From positions 930,001-994,000 of the forward strand of contig NZ_WMCD01000001.1 in assembly GCF_010994275.1 (NCBI RefSeq): a stretch of DNA of 64,000 nt, written 5' to 3'. Below the pieces are notes generated by a model. The model was not told the origin of the DNA and made no database searches. It saw only the letters and a program-made list of their open reading frames with translations. Position numbers and translations under genes: made by a program. Below are positions 45,527 to 53,879 of this stretch, one piece after another (the first letter of the stretch is position 1; each line of letters begins with the position of its first letter). Source of the DNA: Cyclobacterium jeungdonense (GTDB lineage Bacteria; Bacteroidota; Bacteroidia; Cytophagales; Cyclobacteriaceae).

Positions 45527-47683
45527 TTAGGCTGGATCGCCTAAATTTACATTTTTCATTTCCTCTTGTTCCATAAAAGGCTGGTTTCTAACCCTTTTAC
45601 CGGAGGCCTTGTAAATAGCATTGGCTATCGCCCCTCCTGTTGGCGGTAGCGCAGGCTCTCCCAATCCCGTAGGATCAATGCCATTGTCTATAAAATGAGT
45701 TTCGATTTCTGGAATCTCATTCATTTTAATTAAACGATAGGTGTCGAAGTTTTTCTGATCAGCAATTCCATCTGTAAAGGTCATGTTTGTATACATGGCA
45801 TGGCCCATACCATCAACCATTCCTCCCCTTACCTGCTGATCTGCTCCAGTCGGGTTTACGACGATACCGCAGTCGGTTACAGCGTAAATTTTATCAAGTT
45901 TGGGGGCTCCGTTTACCATACGGGCTTCCGCCACCTGGGCGACATAGGATCTATGGGAAAAATAAACGCTAAAACCCTGAGAAACTCCTGATTTCTTTCC
46001 CCAGCCGGATTTTTCGGCCGCTGTTTCTACAACGGTCCGCATGCGATCTACATCGTAGTGGATTTCACCGACGGGATTCTTTTTGGCCCGGTCTAATAAT
46101 TCCAACCTCAGTGCCACCGGATCCTTTCCGGCTGCCTCGGCAACTTCATCCAAAAAGGACTGCTCTGCAAAAGCCAGGAAGTTGGTGATAGGTGCCCTCC
46201 AGGCATTGGTGGTGATGGGAGACTTGTATTCCAACGACTCAACCAGAAGGTTATCTACCGAACCCGATGGGAAATTGTTCTCTCGAGTACAGTTTCCAGC
46301 ATTGATCCCTACTCCTCTCAACTTGTAACCGATCAGGTTATTATCGCTATCCAACGCAGCCTCAAAACGGTATTTTACAGCTGGTCTGTAGGCACCTCCC
46401 GTGAGGTCATCTTCCCTGGACCAGGTTAATTTTACCGGGGCTTTTAGCATTTTTGATAATTCAACGGCCTCTTCCACAAAGTCCGCCCGCAATCTTCTAC
46501 CAAAACCGCCTCCCAGACGCGTCATTTCTACCGTTACTTTATCTGGTGAAAATCCACAAATTTCTGCAGCAGCGTTCCTGGCCCTGTCCGGAGTCTGGGT
46601 GGGACCGATCAGTTCCACGCCATCTGCCTTCACATGAGCGAAAAAGTTCATCGGCTCCATGGGACTGTGTGAAAGAAAGGGACATTGGTATTCACTTTTG
46701 ATCACTTTGGCAGCAGAACGAAAAGCGGCGTTGACGTTTCCATCCTCTCTTTTAACCTCGCCCTTGCCCGTATTCAGCATTTCATCGAAAATACGGTTGT
46801 GAAACTCAGAGGATTCCAGTTGCCCGTCAATGGGTTCATACTGAATTTTCAACCGCTTTTTTGCTTTCATCAGGGGCCAGGTGGATTCACCGATTATAGC
46901 GACATTGTCCTTAAAGGTAACTACATCCTTTACCCCCTTCACTTCTTTGGCGGCGGCGGCATCGACTGACTTTATCTTCATACCAAAGGGTGGACGTTGA
47001 ATCATGGCATGCACCATTCCTTCCCTGTAAAAATCCAGCCCATACAAGGGTTGGCCAGTAAACATCGCACGATTATCCACGTTTTTAATCGGGGTGCCGA
47101 TGATTTTGAAATCTTTTCTATTCTTAAGTGTAACTTCCTCTGGCACCGGAACAAGAGCAGCATCATTGGCCAAATCACCATAAGTCAATTTTTCTGAGCC
47201 ATGGATAACGTGTCCATTTTCGGTGCGAAGGTCTGCTACAGGCACTCCAAGCCTATTAGCCGCTGCCTGTAAAAGCATTTGCCTGGCAGTTGCTCCTGCC
47301 TTTCTCAACCTTTCCCAGGAATGAGGCATGGCACCTGATCCTCCGGTCACCTGCCGGTCGTATTTTTCGGTATCCAAAAAAGCCTGTTTTACTCTTACTT
47401 TAGACCAATCCACATCCAACTCTTCTGCCACAATCATCGGAAACGAGGTTTTGATATTTTGACCTAGTTCGGGATTCGGGGAGTAAATGACCACATGGTC
47501 GGTTGGAGAAATAGACAAGTAACTATTGAAGCCCAGTGCACTATTCATGATTTCTTCCTCACTGACCACCTTCATCTTGGGAGAATCACAGCTGGACCAG
47601 TTAAAACCGATCAGAAGTCCTCCTCCGGCGGTGGCGGCAATTTTCAAGAAATCTCTTCTGTTTGTTTTTAATCCTTTATTCAT
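45527..47683 (-). CDS. Xanthine-dehydrogenase-family molybdopterin subunit (IorB-type)
   Basis: This 718-residue protein has a Tat signal (TNRRDFLKIAATAGGGLLIG), so it is exported folded. It matches the isoquinoline 1-oxidoreductase beta-subunit class: an aldehyde-oxidase/xanthine-dehydrogenase fold containing YSPNPELGQNIKTSFPMIVA, GGSGAMPHSWERLRKAGATA, TRLGGGFGRRLRADFVEE and GEPALPPTGGAIANAIYKAS. It hydroxylates an unknown substrate, probably heterocyclic or aldehyde, in the periplasm. The 2Fe-2S subunit is encoded 2 bp upstream. No cofactor-insertion or FAD subunit is nearby. Confidence 0.9.
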   Translation of the reverse strand: MNKGLKTNRRDFLKIAATAGGGLLIGFNWSSCDSPKMKVVSEEEIMNSALGFNSYLSISPTDHVVIYSPNPELGQNIKTSFPMIVAEELDVDWSKVRVKQAFLDTEKYDRQVTGGSGAMPHSWERLRKAGATARQMLLQAAANRLGVPVADLRTENGHVIHGSEKLTYGDLANDAALVPVPEEVTLKNRKDFKIIGTPIKNVDNRAMFTGQPLYGLDFYREGMVHAMIQRPPFGMKIKSVDAAAAKEVKGVKDVVTFKDNVAIIGESTWPLMKAKKRLKIQYEPIDGQLESSEFHNRIFDEMLNTGKGEVKREDGNVNAAFRSAAKVIKSEYQCPFLSHSPMEPMNFFAHVKADGVELIGPTQTPDRARNAAAEICGFSPDKVTVEMTRLGGGFGRRLRADFVEEAVELSKMLKAPVKLTWSREDDLTGGAYRPAVKYRFEAALDSDNNLIGYKLRGVGINAGNCTRENNFPSGSVDNLLVESLEYKSPITTNAWRAPITNFLAFAEQSFLDEVAEAAGKDPVALRLELLDRAKKNPVGEIHYDVDRMRTVVETAAEKSGWGKKSGVSQGFSVYFSHRSYVAQVAEARMVNGAPKLDKIYAVTDCGIVVNPTGADQQVRGGMVDGMGHAMYTNMTFTDGIADQKNFDTYRLIKMNEIPEIETHFIDNGIDPTGLGEPALPPTGGAIANAIYKASGKRVRNQPFMEQEEMKNVNLGDPA

Positions 47684-47685
47684 GA

Positions 47686-48147
47686 TTATTTGGTTTTAGC
47701 TGATGCCAATTTTACTGCTTCTTTGATTCGATGATAGGTTCCGCACCTACAGATGTTAGCGTTCATACCGGTAATGATTTCTTCATCACTTGGACTGGGA
47801 TTTTTCTTTAGTAAAGCCGCTGCCGTCATGATCTGTCCCGCCTGGCAATAGCCACATTGAGCCACGTCTACTTCCTCCCAGGCTTGCTGTACCGGATGAT
47901 CCCCATTTTCGGAAAGGCCTTCAATAGTAGTAATTTTATCTTCTTTTACTGCCGAAACGGGTAAAACACAAGATCTTACTGCATCGCCATTGACGTGAAC
48001 CGTGCAGGCACCGCATTGTGCCACTCCACAGGAGTATTTGGTACCTACCAGGCCCAGGTTGTCACGGAGCACCCACAATAAAGGGGTGTCTTCCTCCACA
48101 TCTACTTCGTAGTTAGTGCCGTTGATTTGAAGTTTGTAGTTAGCCAT
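47686..48147 (-). CDS. 2Fe-2S subunit of molybdenum hydroxylase (IorA-type)
   Basis: This 153-residue protein has a plant-type ferredoxin domain with cluster ligands C40, C45, C48 and C60 ([17 protein letters not shown]). A four-helix domain holds C98, C101, C133 and C135 ([22 protein letters not shown]) for the second cluster. It transfers electrons from the molybdenum centre of the partner encoded 2 bp downstream. It has no signal sequence, so it would be co-exported with the Tat-tagged large subunit, as is usual for this class. Confidence 0.94.
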   Translation of the reverse strand: MANYKLQINGTNYEVDVEEDTPLLWVLRDNLGLVGTKYSCGVAQCGACTVHVNGDAVRSCVLPVSAVKEDKITTIEGLSENGDHPVQQAWEEVDVAQCGYCQAGQIMTAAALLKKNPSPSDEEIITGMNANICRCGTYHRIKEAVKLASAKTK

Positions 48148-48555
48148 TTTGTTATTTGTATTGTTATTGTCTGAATTTACTACATTTTGTTTGGTAATTC
48201 AAAAAAAATTACCCGTAATCAACAAAATAAAGAATAACTGCAGGTATTTATACTACCATTGAAGTAATTTCAAGGGAGTTATAGGATAAATACCAGGAAT
48301 TGTAAATTAAAAATACGATCTACGCTCGGTTTTTACCTGATTTTTAATCATTTATAATTCTCCCATCTCTAATTCATATTATTTCTAAATAAGTTCATCA
48401 AATTTAGGTGGACCAATTCCATGGTTTTTAATCATAGGGATCTTTCATTTGAATTTTAGCCAAATAAGGATAAAAATTTCTTTGATCTTCTTTTTTTAAT
48501 AATTAAATTTTGGATGGAAATGTAAAGACGTTATTATCACTTAATCTAAGTCGGT
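48148..48555. other. 408-bp divergent intergenic region
   Basis: AT-rich region between the iorA-type gene (minus) and the DUF5675 gene (plus). A CAAATTTA (48399-48406) reads as a -7-like element on the minus strand, but no TTG is at the right distance. TTTG at 48449-48452 has no good -7 partner on the plus strand. No gene, terminator or repeat was found. Confidence 0.5.
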
Positions 48556-49380
48556 ATGAGCAGGATTTTTGGACTTCTACTGGTAGCTTTGGCCATCCTG
48601 GTTATCGTAGTATTCCTCGCTAATCCTGAACTGATCGAAACTGTTTGGCTTTGGCTCGTAGGCTTTATTGGCTATATCATTTATTTTTCCGAAAAAGGAC
48701 TGGAATCTCTTAAAAACCTTTTTAAAAAAGATCCGGCTATTACCCCTCCTCTCCCTCCAGAGCAAAATAAAGAGCATGTGGATACTTCCTACCCATTGGA
48801 AAAACGAAGTGAAAAGGAAGCTGTTCTTAAAAATTTGCCAGAAAATTATCCGGAAACGTGGGAACTCCTGGGCGGTTCCTACCTAACACTTTTAAGATAC
48901 CTTGATGACGGCAACACCAGCCTGGGTCTATTATACCTGGGAAAGCAGTTTTTTTGTTACACCCTGGAAGACACTCACCGGGACGAGAAGGTGCCTGCTG
49001 GCACCCGAATACCTGAAGGGAGGTATCCTTTATCCGTCAACCCAACCCTAACCGATTTAACCAAAAGGTACCGAAGCCGGTTTCCCTGGTTTGACTATCA
49101 TATAGAAATCAACAACATTCCCAATTATGACCTGGTGTACCTTCATATAGGAAATAGTCACCAGGATACCAGGGGATGCATACTCCTTGCCGATGGTGTG
49201 AATACCGGTTCCAGTGAAAAAATGGTTACCCATTCCCAACGGGCATTCGAACGGTTTTACAAGACTGTTTATCCTAAAATTTCTTCTCAAGAAAACCTCG
49301 AAATTAAAATATTTAACGAGGATTGGATGGAAAGAGCAGGAATCAGGCAAAAAAGCATGCAAGATGCTGTTAACATCTAA
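48556..49380 (+). CDS. DUF5675-domain protein with N-terminal membrane segment
   Basis: This 274-residue protein has hydrophobic stretches at residues about 3-20 and 28-43, probably a helical hairpin anchoring it in the membrane. A charged linker and then a DUF5675 domain follow (about 108-260): LTLLRYLDDGNTSLGLLYLG, FFCYTLEDTHRDEKVPAGTR, IPEGRYPLSVNPTLTDLTKR, LVYLHIGNSHQDTRGCILLA. The conserved cysteine in DTRGCILLADG resembles an L,D-transpeptidase-like site. DUF5675 often occurs beside lysis genes in phages. Here it is the first gene of a four-gene set, 30 bp before the membrane muramidase. Its activity is unproven; a cell-wall role is the best guess. Confidence 0.8.
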   Translation: MSRIFGLLLVALAILVIVVFLANPELIETVWLWLVGFIGYIIYFSEKGLESLKNLFKKDPAITPPLPPEQNKEHVDTSYPLEKRSEKEAVLKNLPENYPETWELLGGSYLTLLRYLDDGNTSLGLLYLGKQFFCYTLEDTHRDEKVPAGTRIPEGRYPLSVNPTLTDLTKRYRSRFPWFDYHIEINNIPNYDLVYLHIGNSHQDTRGCILLADGVNTGSSEKMVTHSQRAFERFYKTVYPKISSQENLEIKIFNEDWMERAGIRQKSMQDAVNI

Positions 49381-49410
49381 CGAAAACCACCACTTATAGT
49401 CCTTACACAT

Positions 49411-51141
49411 ATGGAAACTGCTGATAACAACCCGGAAACTACAAAGGAGAAAAAAAAGGAATCTTCCGAAAGAAAGTATGTATTGCTACATTTAGGATCG
49501 ATTTTTCTAATAATGATTGCAGTATTGGTTTTCATTGTTCCTGGAATGGAATCCACCAACTATGGCATTGCATCGGGACTGGTAGTGGTCATTGCACTTG
49601 TCTTCATGTATGCGCTATTGGCAAGGTATTTCAGTCCAAAAACCAAAGACCGTAATCCCAATTTCAACCCATACCATACCTTTTTTTTCAAGGGCACGGT
49701 TATTTTATCCACCCTTTTGGTAACCTTTGGAATCCTGGGCGCATTTTTTGTCTATATAGAATATAACAATCTGTTTCAGGCGGTAGGATTGGCCACCTCT
49801 GTCATCTGGATTGCCTTGTTTTTAATTTATTTCATGTGGTCAGTCTACCACTACAATATAAATTACGGCCTGACAGATCAGGATTGGCAGCGTATATACG
49901 ACGCCAAAGACAGGCATAGTCAGGGCTTCCCGGTGAAAATGGCAGAAATGGCTACTCCGGACCACAATCCCTATCGAAGCCAAACATTTGGACTGCCTCC
50001 TGGAACGGTCAGGGGAATGATCGCTTTTACGTTGCTGATGGGGGGCATGGCACTGTTAATCGTTAGTTTCGGAACGCAATACTCGGGAGTGGATGCTGCG
50101 TTACTTAGTCAGCAGTTCGAATTTTTTGAAACCGCATTTTTAATGATGATTGCTTTTTATTTTGGAGATAAGTCTTTGAAATACCTGCAGAACCGCTGGA
50201 CTCCAAAGGGCACCGGTGAAAAGCAAAGCCAGAGTGACACTGAGCAAAGTGTAACCTCTTCTCAATCCGGAAAATGGTCACTATCCCAACCCCAAAGCAC
50301 CCTGGATATCGATGAAAATGCCTTTGCCTTGGATGACTCGGCATTTGTTGCCAGGAATCTTGAATCTGAAAATACAAGCCCACTAGAAGATCAGCGGGTT
50401 TCCCTTTCCACCTCCTTTGACATGCCTCCTGAAAATTTACAGATTCAAGAGGAATTTGTTCAAATTAAGGATAATACGGATAGCAAGATATTGAGCGACA
50501 TGGACATACGGCTGGCGTTGGAGGAATTAGAACAAAAGGAGCAGGTAAGAATCAGTCTACCGGTGATCAAAGCGGTCATAGCGGTTGAATCTGCCGGCAG
50601 GGGACATTTAGCCGACGGTAGAGCTAAAATTCTTTTCGAAGGGCACAAATTTTGGCATTGGCTGGAAAAATTCGGGAAGGATCCCAAAGCCCTGCAAGCA
50701 GGAAAAGAACACTTGATTTATGAAAAATGGACCCGAGATCATTATCTGGGAGGTGCAAGGGAATACGAGCGCTTGGAGCAGGCCAAAAGAATTGACCCCA
50801 AAGCTGCGGTTTACGCCACTTCCTGGGGGCTCTTTCAGATCCTGGGTGAAAACATGGAGCACCACCTTAAAGGAAGAAAATACAAAAACGTAGAAGAATT
50901 TGAGGCGCGCCAACACGAGTCGGAATATTTTCATTTTCTAGATTTTCTGGAATTCATTAAAACGAAGAAAGTCCGGGGAAAGACATTGCTGGATTATATT
51001 TCCGAGGAAAACCAGGGAAATTACGATTGGGAGTCTTTTGCTTATGGTTATAATGGTAGTGGGTATAAGGTCAACAAATACCATATAAAAATGAAAGCCC
51101 ATTATGATAAATTTAAAAAGGAACAGACATGGATGGCTTAA
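49411..51141 (+). CDS. Polytopic membrane protein with C-terminal N-acetylmuramidase (endolysin-like) domain
   Basis: The protein has 576 residues. Six membrane helices are predicted by eye at about 23-45, 51-74, 92-116, 122-148, 201-222 and 238-256. A low-complexity Ser/Gln/Asp-rich linker runs from 265 to about 365. The C-terminal domain (about 368-570) matches the N-acetylmuramidase (DUF3380) family known from phage endolysins: AVIAVESAGRGHL with E393, AKILFEGHKFW with E410, ATSWGLFQILGEN and SFAYGYNGSGYKVNKYHIKM. It would cleave peptidoglycan near the inner membrane. No holin or other phage gene is nearby. The lipoprotein gene overlaps its end by 13 bp. Confidence 0.85.
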   Translation: METADNNPETTKEKKKESSERKYVLLHLGSIFLIMIAVLVFIVPGMESTNYGIASGLVVVIALVFMYALLARYFSPKTKDRNPNFNPYHTFFFKGTVILSTLLVTFGILGAFFVYIEYNNLFQAVGLATSVIWIALFLIYFMWSVYHYNINYGLTDQDWQRIYDAKDRHSQGFPVKMAEMATPDHNPYRSQTFGLPPGTVRGMIAFTLLMGGMALLIVSFGTQYSGVDAALLSQQFEFFETAFLMMIAFYFGDKSLKYLQNRWTPKGTGEKQSQSDTEQSVTSSQSGKWSLSQPQSTLDIDENAFALDDSAFVARNLESENTSPLEDQRVSLSTSFDMPPENLQIQEEFVQIKDNTDSKILSDMDIRLALEELEQKEQVRISLPVIKAVIAVESAGRGHLADGRAKILFEGHKFWHWLEKFGKDPKALQAGKEHLIYEKWTRDHYLGGAREYERLEQAKRIDPKAAVYATSWGLFQILGENMEHHLKGRKYKNVEEFEARQHESEYFHFLDFLEFIKTKKVRGKTLLDYISEENQGNYDWESFAYGYNGSGYKVNKYHIKMKAHYDKFKKEQTWMA

Positions 51142-51752
51142 AAAACATTTTGCGCCATGGATGGATTGGAGTGAGTTTCTGTTGGATCTTATGCTCCTGC
51201 CAAAAGGATGAAAGAGGATTGGTAATTGGCAAAATACAACAAGCCAGCGATTTGGTTGTGTCCGAGTTTGTCATAGATAAGGTAGTTTTCGGGAAAAAGA
51301 CCAAAAACATACTATTTATCCCCGTAAATGAGGCATCATTTATGGCCTATTCCCGGGCAACCATTAAAACAGGAATCGATTTAAACCGAATAAAGGAAGA
51401 TGACATCCGCATAGAAGGAAAAAAAATAAACTTAAACCTGCCTCCTATTGAAGTGATCAACTTTTCTTATCCTCCGGATAGTTTTATTGCCGACACGCTA
51501 GTTTCAAACCCTAACCGATTTTTGAACAGCATAAGTTTGGAGGATCAGGAAACATTTTTCAGGATGGCTGAAATGGATATACGGGACCACCTTCCCTATA
51601 TGGGATTGGTCGAATCCAGTCAAAACCATGCCCGTAAGCTCATCCATACCGTATTGAAAAGCTTTGCCTTTGAGGAGATTTACATTCAATTTGAAAATGA
51701 TTCATTGGTAATCCGGCAGGTAAACAGTCCTGATAATTTATTGGAACCATGA
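51129..51752 (+). CDS. DUF4230-like lipoprotein
   Basis: This 207-residue protein has a lipoprotein signal ending in ILCSC, and probably sits in the inner or outer membrane facing the periplasm. The body resembles DUF4230: KIQQASDLVVSEFVIDKVVF, ATIKTGIDLNRIKEDDIRIE, LNLPPIEVINFSYPPDSF and a C-terminal KSFAFEEIYIQFEND. DUF4230 proteins have no known biochemical role. It overlaps the muramidase gene by 13 bp and ends in an ATGA overlap with the next gene, so all are translationally linked. Confidence 0.75.
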   Translation: MDGLKNILRHGWIGVSFCWILCSCQKDERGLVIGKIQQASDLVVSEFVIDKVVFGKKTKNILFIPVNEASFMAYSRATIKTGIDLNRIKEDDIRIEGKKINLNLPPIEVINFSYPPDSFIADTLVSNPNRFLNSISLEDQETFFRMAEMDIRDHLPYMGLVESSQNHARKLIHTVLKSFAFEEIYIQFENDSLVIRQVNSPDNLLEP

Positions 51753-53863
51753 TACGTCAGCTATTTAATAGTGTCCGCTTTGTTCTGGAGATTCTGCTGG
51801 TTATCCTGGTGGTAGGATTGGTTTATTGGTGGAATCCCATGAATATTTTCGGCGGAAAACCGGGTATCGAATCGACGGCAAACATTATATCGGAGGTACG
51901 GGAAATGGGTGAATTGATTACCGCTGAATATTATGGGGAAGTAGTCGCTTCTATTGATGAAGCTCAGATGGATTTACTGCAAGAACCAGAAATCCGGGAG
52001 CAGGCAGCACTCACGTATGATGAAATACGGCTTGAATTAGATAATCTTCGGAGTTTTCACGACCTTTCACCGGATAACCGGATTGAATTAGGAATCGAAC
52101 CAGGTGATCTGAATAAACGAAAACGGAGAAAATTACTACTTGATCAGGTAGGGCGAAAGAACATTTTAGAAAAACTGTATTTTTTGGGAGAATGGGAGCA
52201 AACCAGTCAATTGCAACTTTATGAGGAAGTGTTGGCCTTCCTTTTCCTGCAATTCCAAGGCGAAGCAAATTCCTCCGTGGACCAACTAAATGATCGGGAA
52301 ATCCGGCAAATTCTATTGGCATGGTATGAAAATCCCTTAAATAGCTGGTGGAATGTTGACGCGTTTGTAACCTCTTTTTTTGAAAACAGACTGGCTTCCT
52401 TATCACGAAGGGAGGCTAAGAAAAAATTAGCGATGATTGGCCGGGGAACCGTAAAAGCCGGTTTTGATTTTAAAGGAATGAGTGAAAGCATGTATCACTT
52501 TGATGAGGAGTTGAGCGAGCTTCATTTTTTTGGATTTGCTCCACAAATACTTAATGCCGATATAAACCCCTGGTTCATTCCTGAAAAAGGTATTCCAGGT
52601 TTTGATATTTTAACCTACAATGGAAAGGTCGATTTCAATGATAGTAAGAAGGTAAAAAGCTATGCGGTTCAAAAATTGACAACCAATGCCCGCAATGCTG
52701 GAATCATAGAACAGGCCGAAATCCATGGAGGAGAAACGCTGAGACGGCTATTTTCCTTACTTACCGGAAAAGAGATCAAACGAGTCGTCTTCCACCATGA
52801 CGAGATCATTCAGTTGACCCAGGATATCATCAATGATTACTACATCAGTTATGAGGAGGCTTCTCATTTTGAAAATACCATTGAAAATGAGCTACTCGTC
52901 ATTGATTCACTTAGAAATGCAAGTGAAGATCGGTATAATAATCGAAATCTGGCCACCAATAAATGGAACACCTTATTGGGGATGGTTCGTAAAATGCAGG
53001 AATTCGAATTTGAATCTGAGGAATTACCTTACCACTATTATTCCACCTTTTGGTACCGGATCAGCAGGGACTCCATCATTGATCAATCGGAATGGATTGC
53101 CCTGAAAAAACAAGCGCAGGATTCCTTTCATAAAGATTCGGAAACTTCCTCAATCTGGGCGCTTCAGGATTCGCTACTCCTCCCCTCTCAGTTTAGTGCC
53201 GGAGCATTGGCTCTTTACCAAAAGGATATACCCATCGGGGAATTCCTTTTGGATACCCTTTCCATCGAAGCATGGAAGAGCAAGGAAAAAGAACGTGCTA
53301 AAATCAAAAATATTTCCTATCGTGAAGATGAGGTAGTTTATGAAGAATTTTGGCCTCAAAATAGCAAGCGGGATAGTTTGCTACAGCTAATATTCCCAAT
53401 TAAATATATGCCAGACACCTGGGAATCCTGGATTATCAGTGAATCTAGTATCACCACCTTAAATAATAACGATACCGTTCGCACTTTACCATCAAATACA
53501 ACTTCTTTTTGGATAGTTGATCAAAATCAACCCGATACGTTGTTTCAATTTAATATGTCTTTAGAAGAAATTAGTTATCCGGAAATAATACTACCAGATT
53601 CGCTGAATTCCCTTCAAAATGTCGTTATTGATGATTGGATTTTTTTTAGGAGCTCACAGGATTTTCAGCAAGACATGGCCAATCCTAACCAGAAGCACCG
53701 CCTTTCTGACTACCAGGTTGATCTTTTGAAAACCTTTCTCGAACAATTATACACACAGCACCATTCGTACCATAATCGTGATTTCCTCACCCGAGCCAAA
53801 AGCTGGTTTGCAGAGAAATGGGAAAGTAAATCCGGGATTACGGATGAATTTCCATCGCCCTGA
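51749..53863 (+). CDS. Large membrane-anchored protein of unknown function
   Basis: The 704-residue protein starts at the ATG that overlaps the preceding stop by 4 bp. One membrane helix (about 8-28, RFVLEILLVILVVGLVYWWN) is followed by a long acidic, probably extracytoplasmic body. TANIISEVREMGELITAEYY near residue 41 looks like a DUF4230 start. Further on are NAGIIEQAEIHGGETLRRLF and a region rich in Asp, Ser and Glu. The C-terminal half has predicted beta content but I recognise no family. It converges with the GMC oxidoreductase, 16 bp apart. Its tight coupling to the muramidase set suggests a structural or scaffolding role; this is inference. Confidence 0.6.
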   Translation: MIRQLFNSVRFVLEILLVILVVGLVYWWNPMNIFGGKPGIESTANIISEVREMGELITAEYYGEVVASIDEAQMDLLQEPEIREQAALTYDEIRLELDNLRSFHDLSPDNRIELGIEPGDLNKRKRRKLLLDQVGRKNILEKLYFLGEWEQTSQLQLYEEVLAFLFLQFQGEANSSVDQLNDREIRQILLAWYENPLNSWWNVDAFVTSFFENRLASLSRREAKKKLAMIGRGTVKAGFDFKGMSESMYHFDEELSELHFFGFAPQILNADINPWFIPEKGIPGFDILTYNGKVDFNDSKKVKSYAVQKLTTNARNAGIIEQAEIHGGETLRRLFSLLTGKEIKRVVFHHDEIIQLTQDIINDYYISYEEASHFENTIENELLVIDSLRNASEDRYNNRNLATNKWNTLLGMVRKMQEFEFESEELPYHYYSTFWYRISRDSIIDQSEWIALKKQAQDSFHKDSETSSIWALQDSLLLPSQFSAGALALYQKDIPIGEFLLDTLSIEAWKSKEKERAKIKNISYREDEVVYEEFWPQNSKRDSLLQLIFPIKYMPDTWESWIISESSITTLNNNDTVRTLPSNTTSFWIVDQNQPDTLFQFNMSLEEISYPEIILPDSLNSLQNVVIDDWIFFRSSQDFQQDMANPNQKHRLSDYQVDLLKTFLEQLYTQHHSYHNRDFLTRAKSWFAEKWESKSGITDEFPSP

Positions 53864-53879
53864 ATGACGCCGGTTCCGT

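Noticed and set aside
48556..51141. Prophage lysis cassette
   Set aside because: No integrase, terminase, capsid, tail or holin genes flank it. Both lysin-type domains carry their own membrane helices and the next genes are chromosomal-type lipoprotein and anchor proteins.
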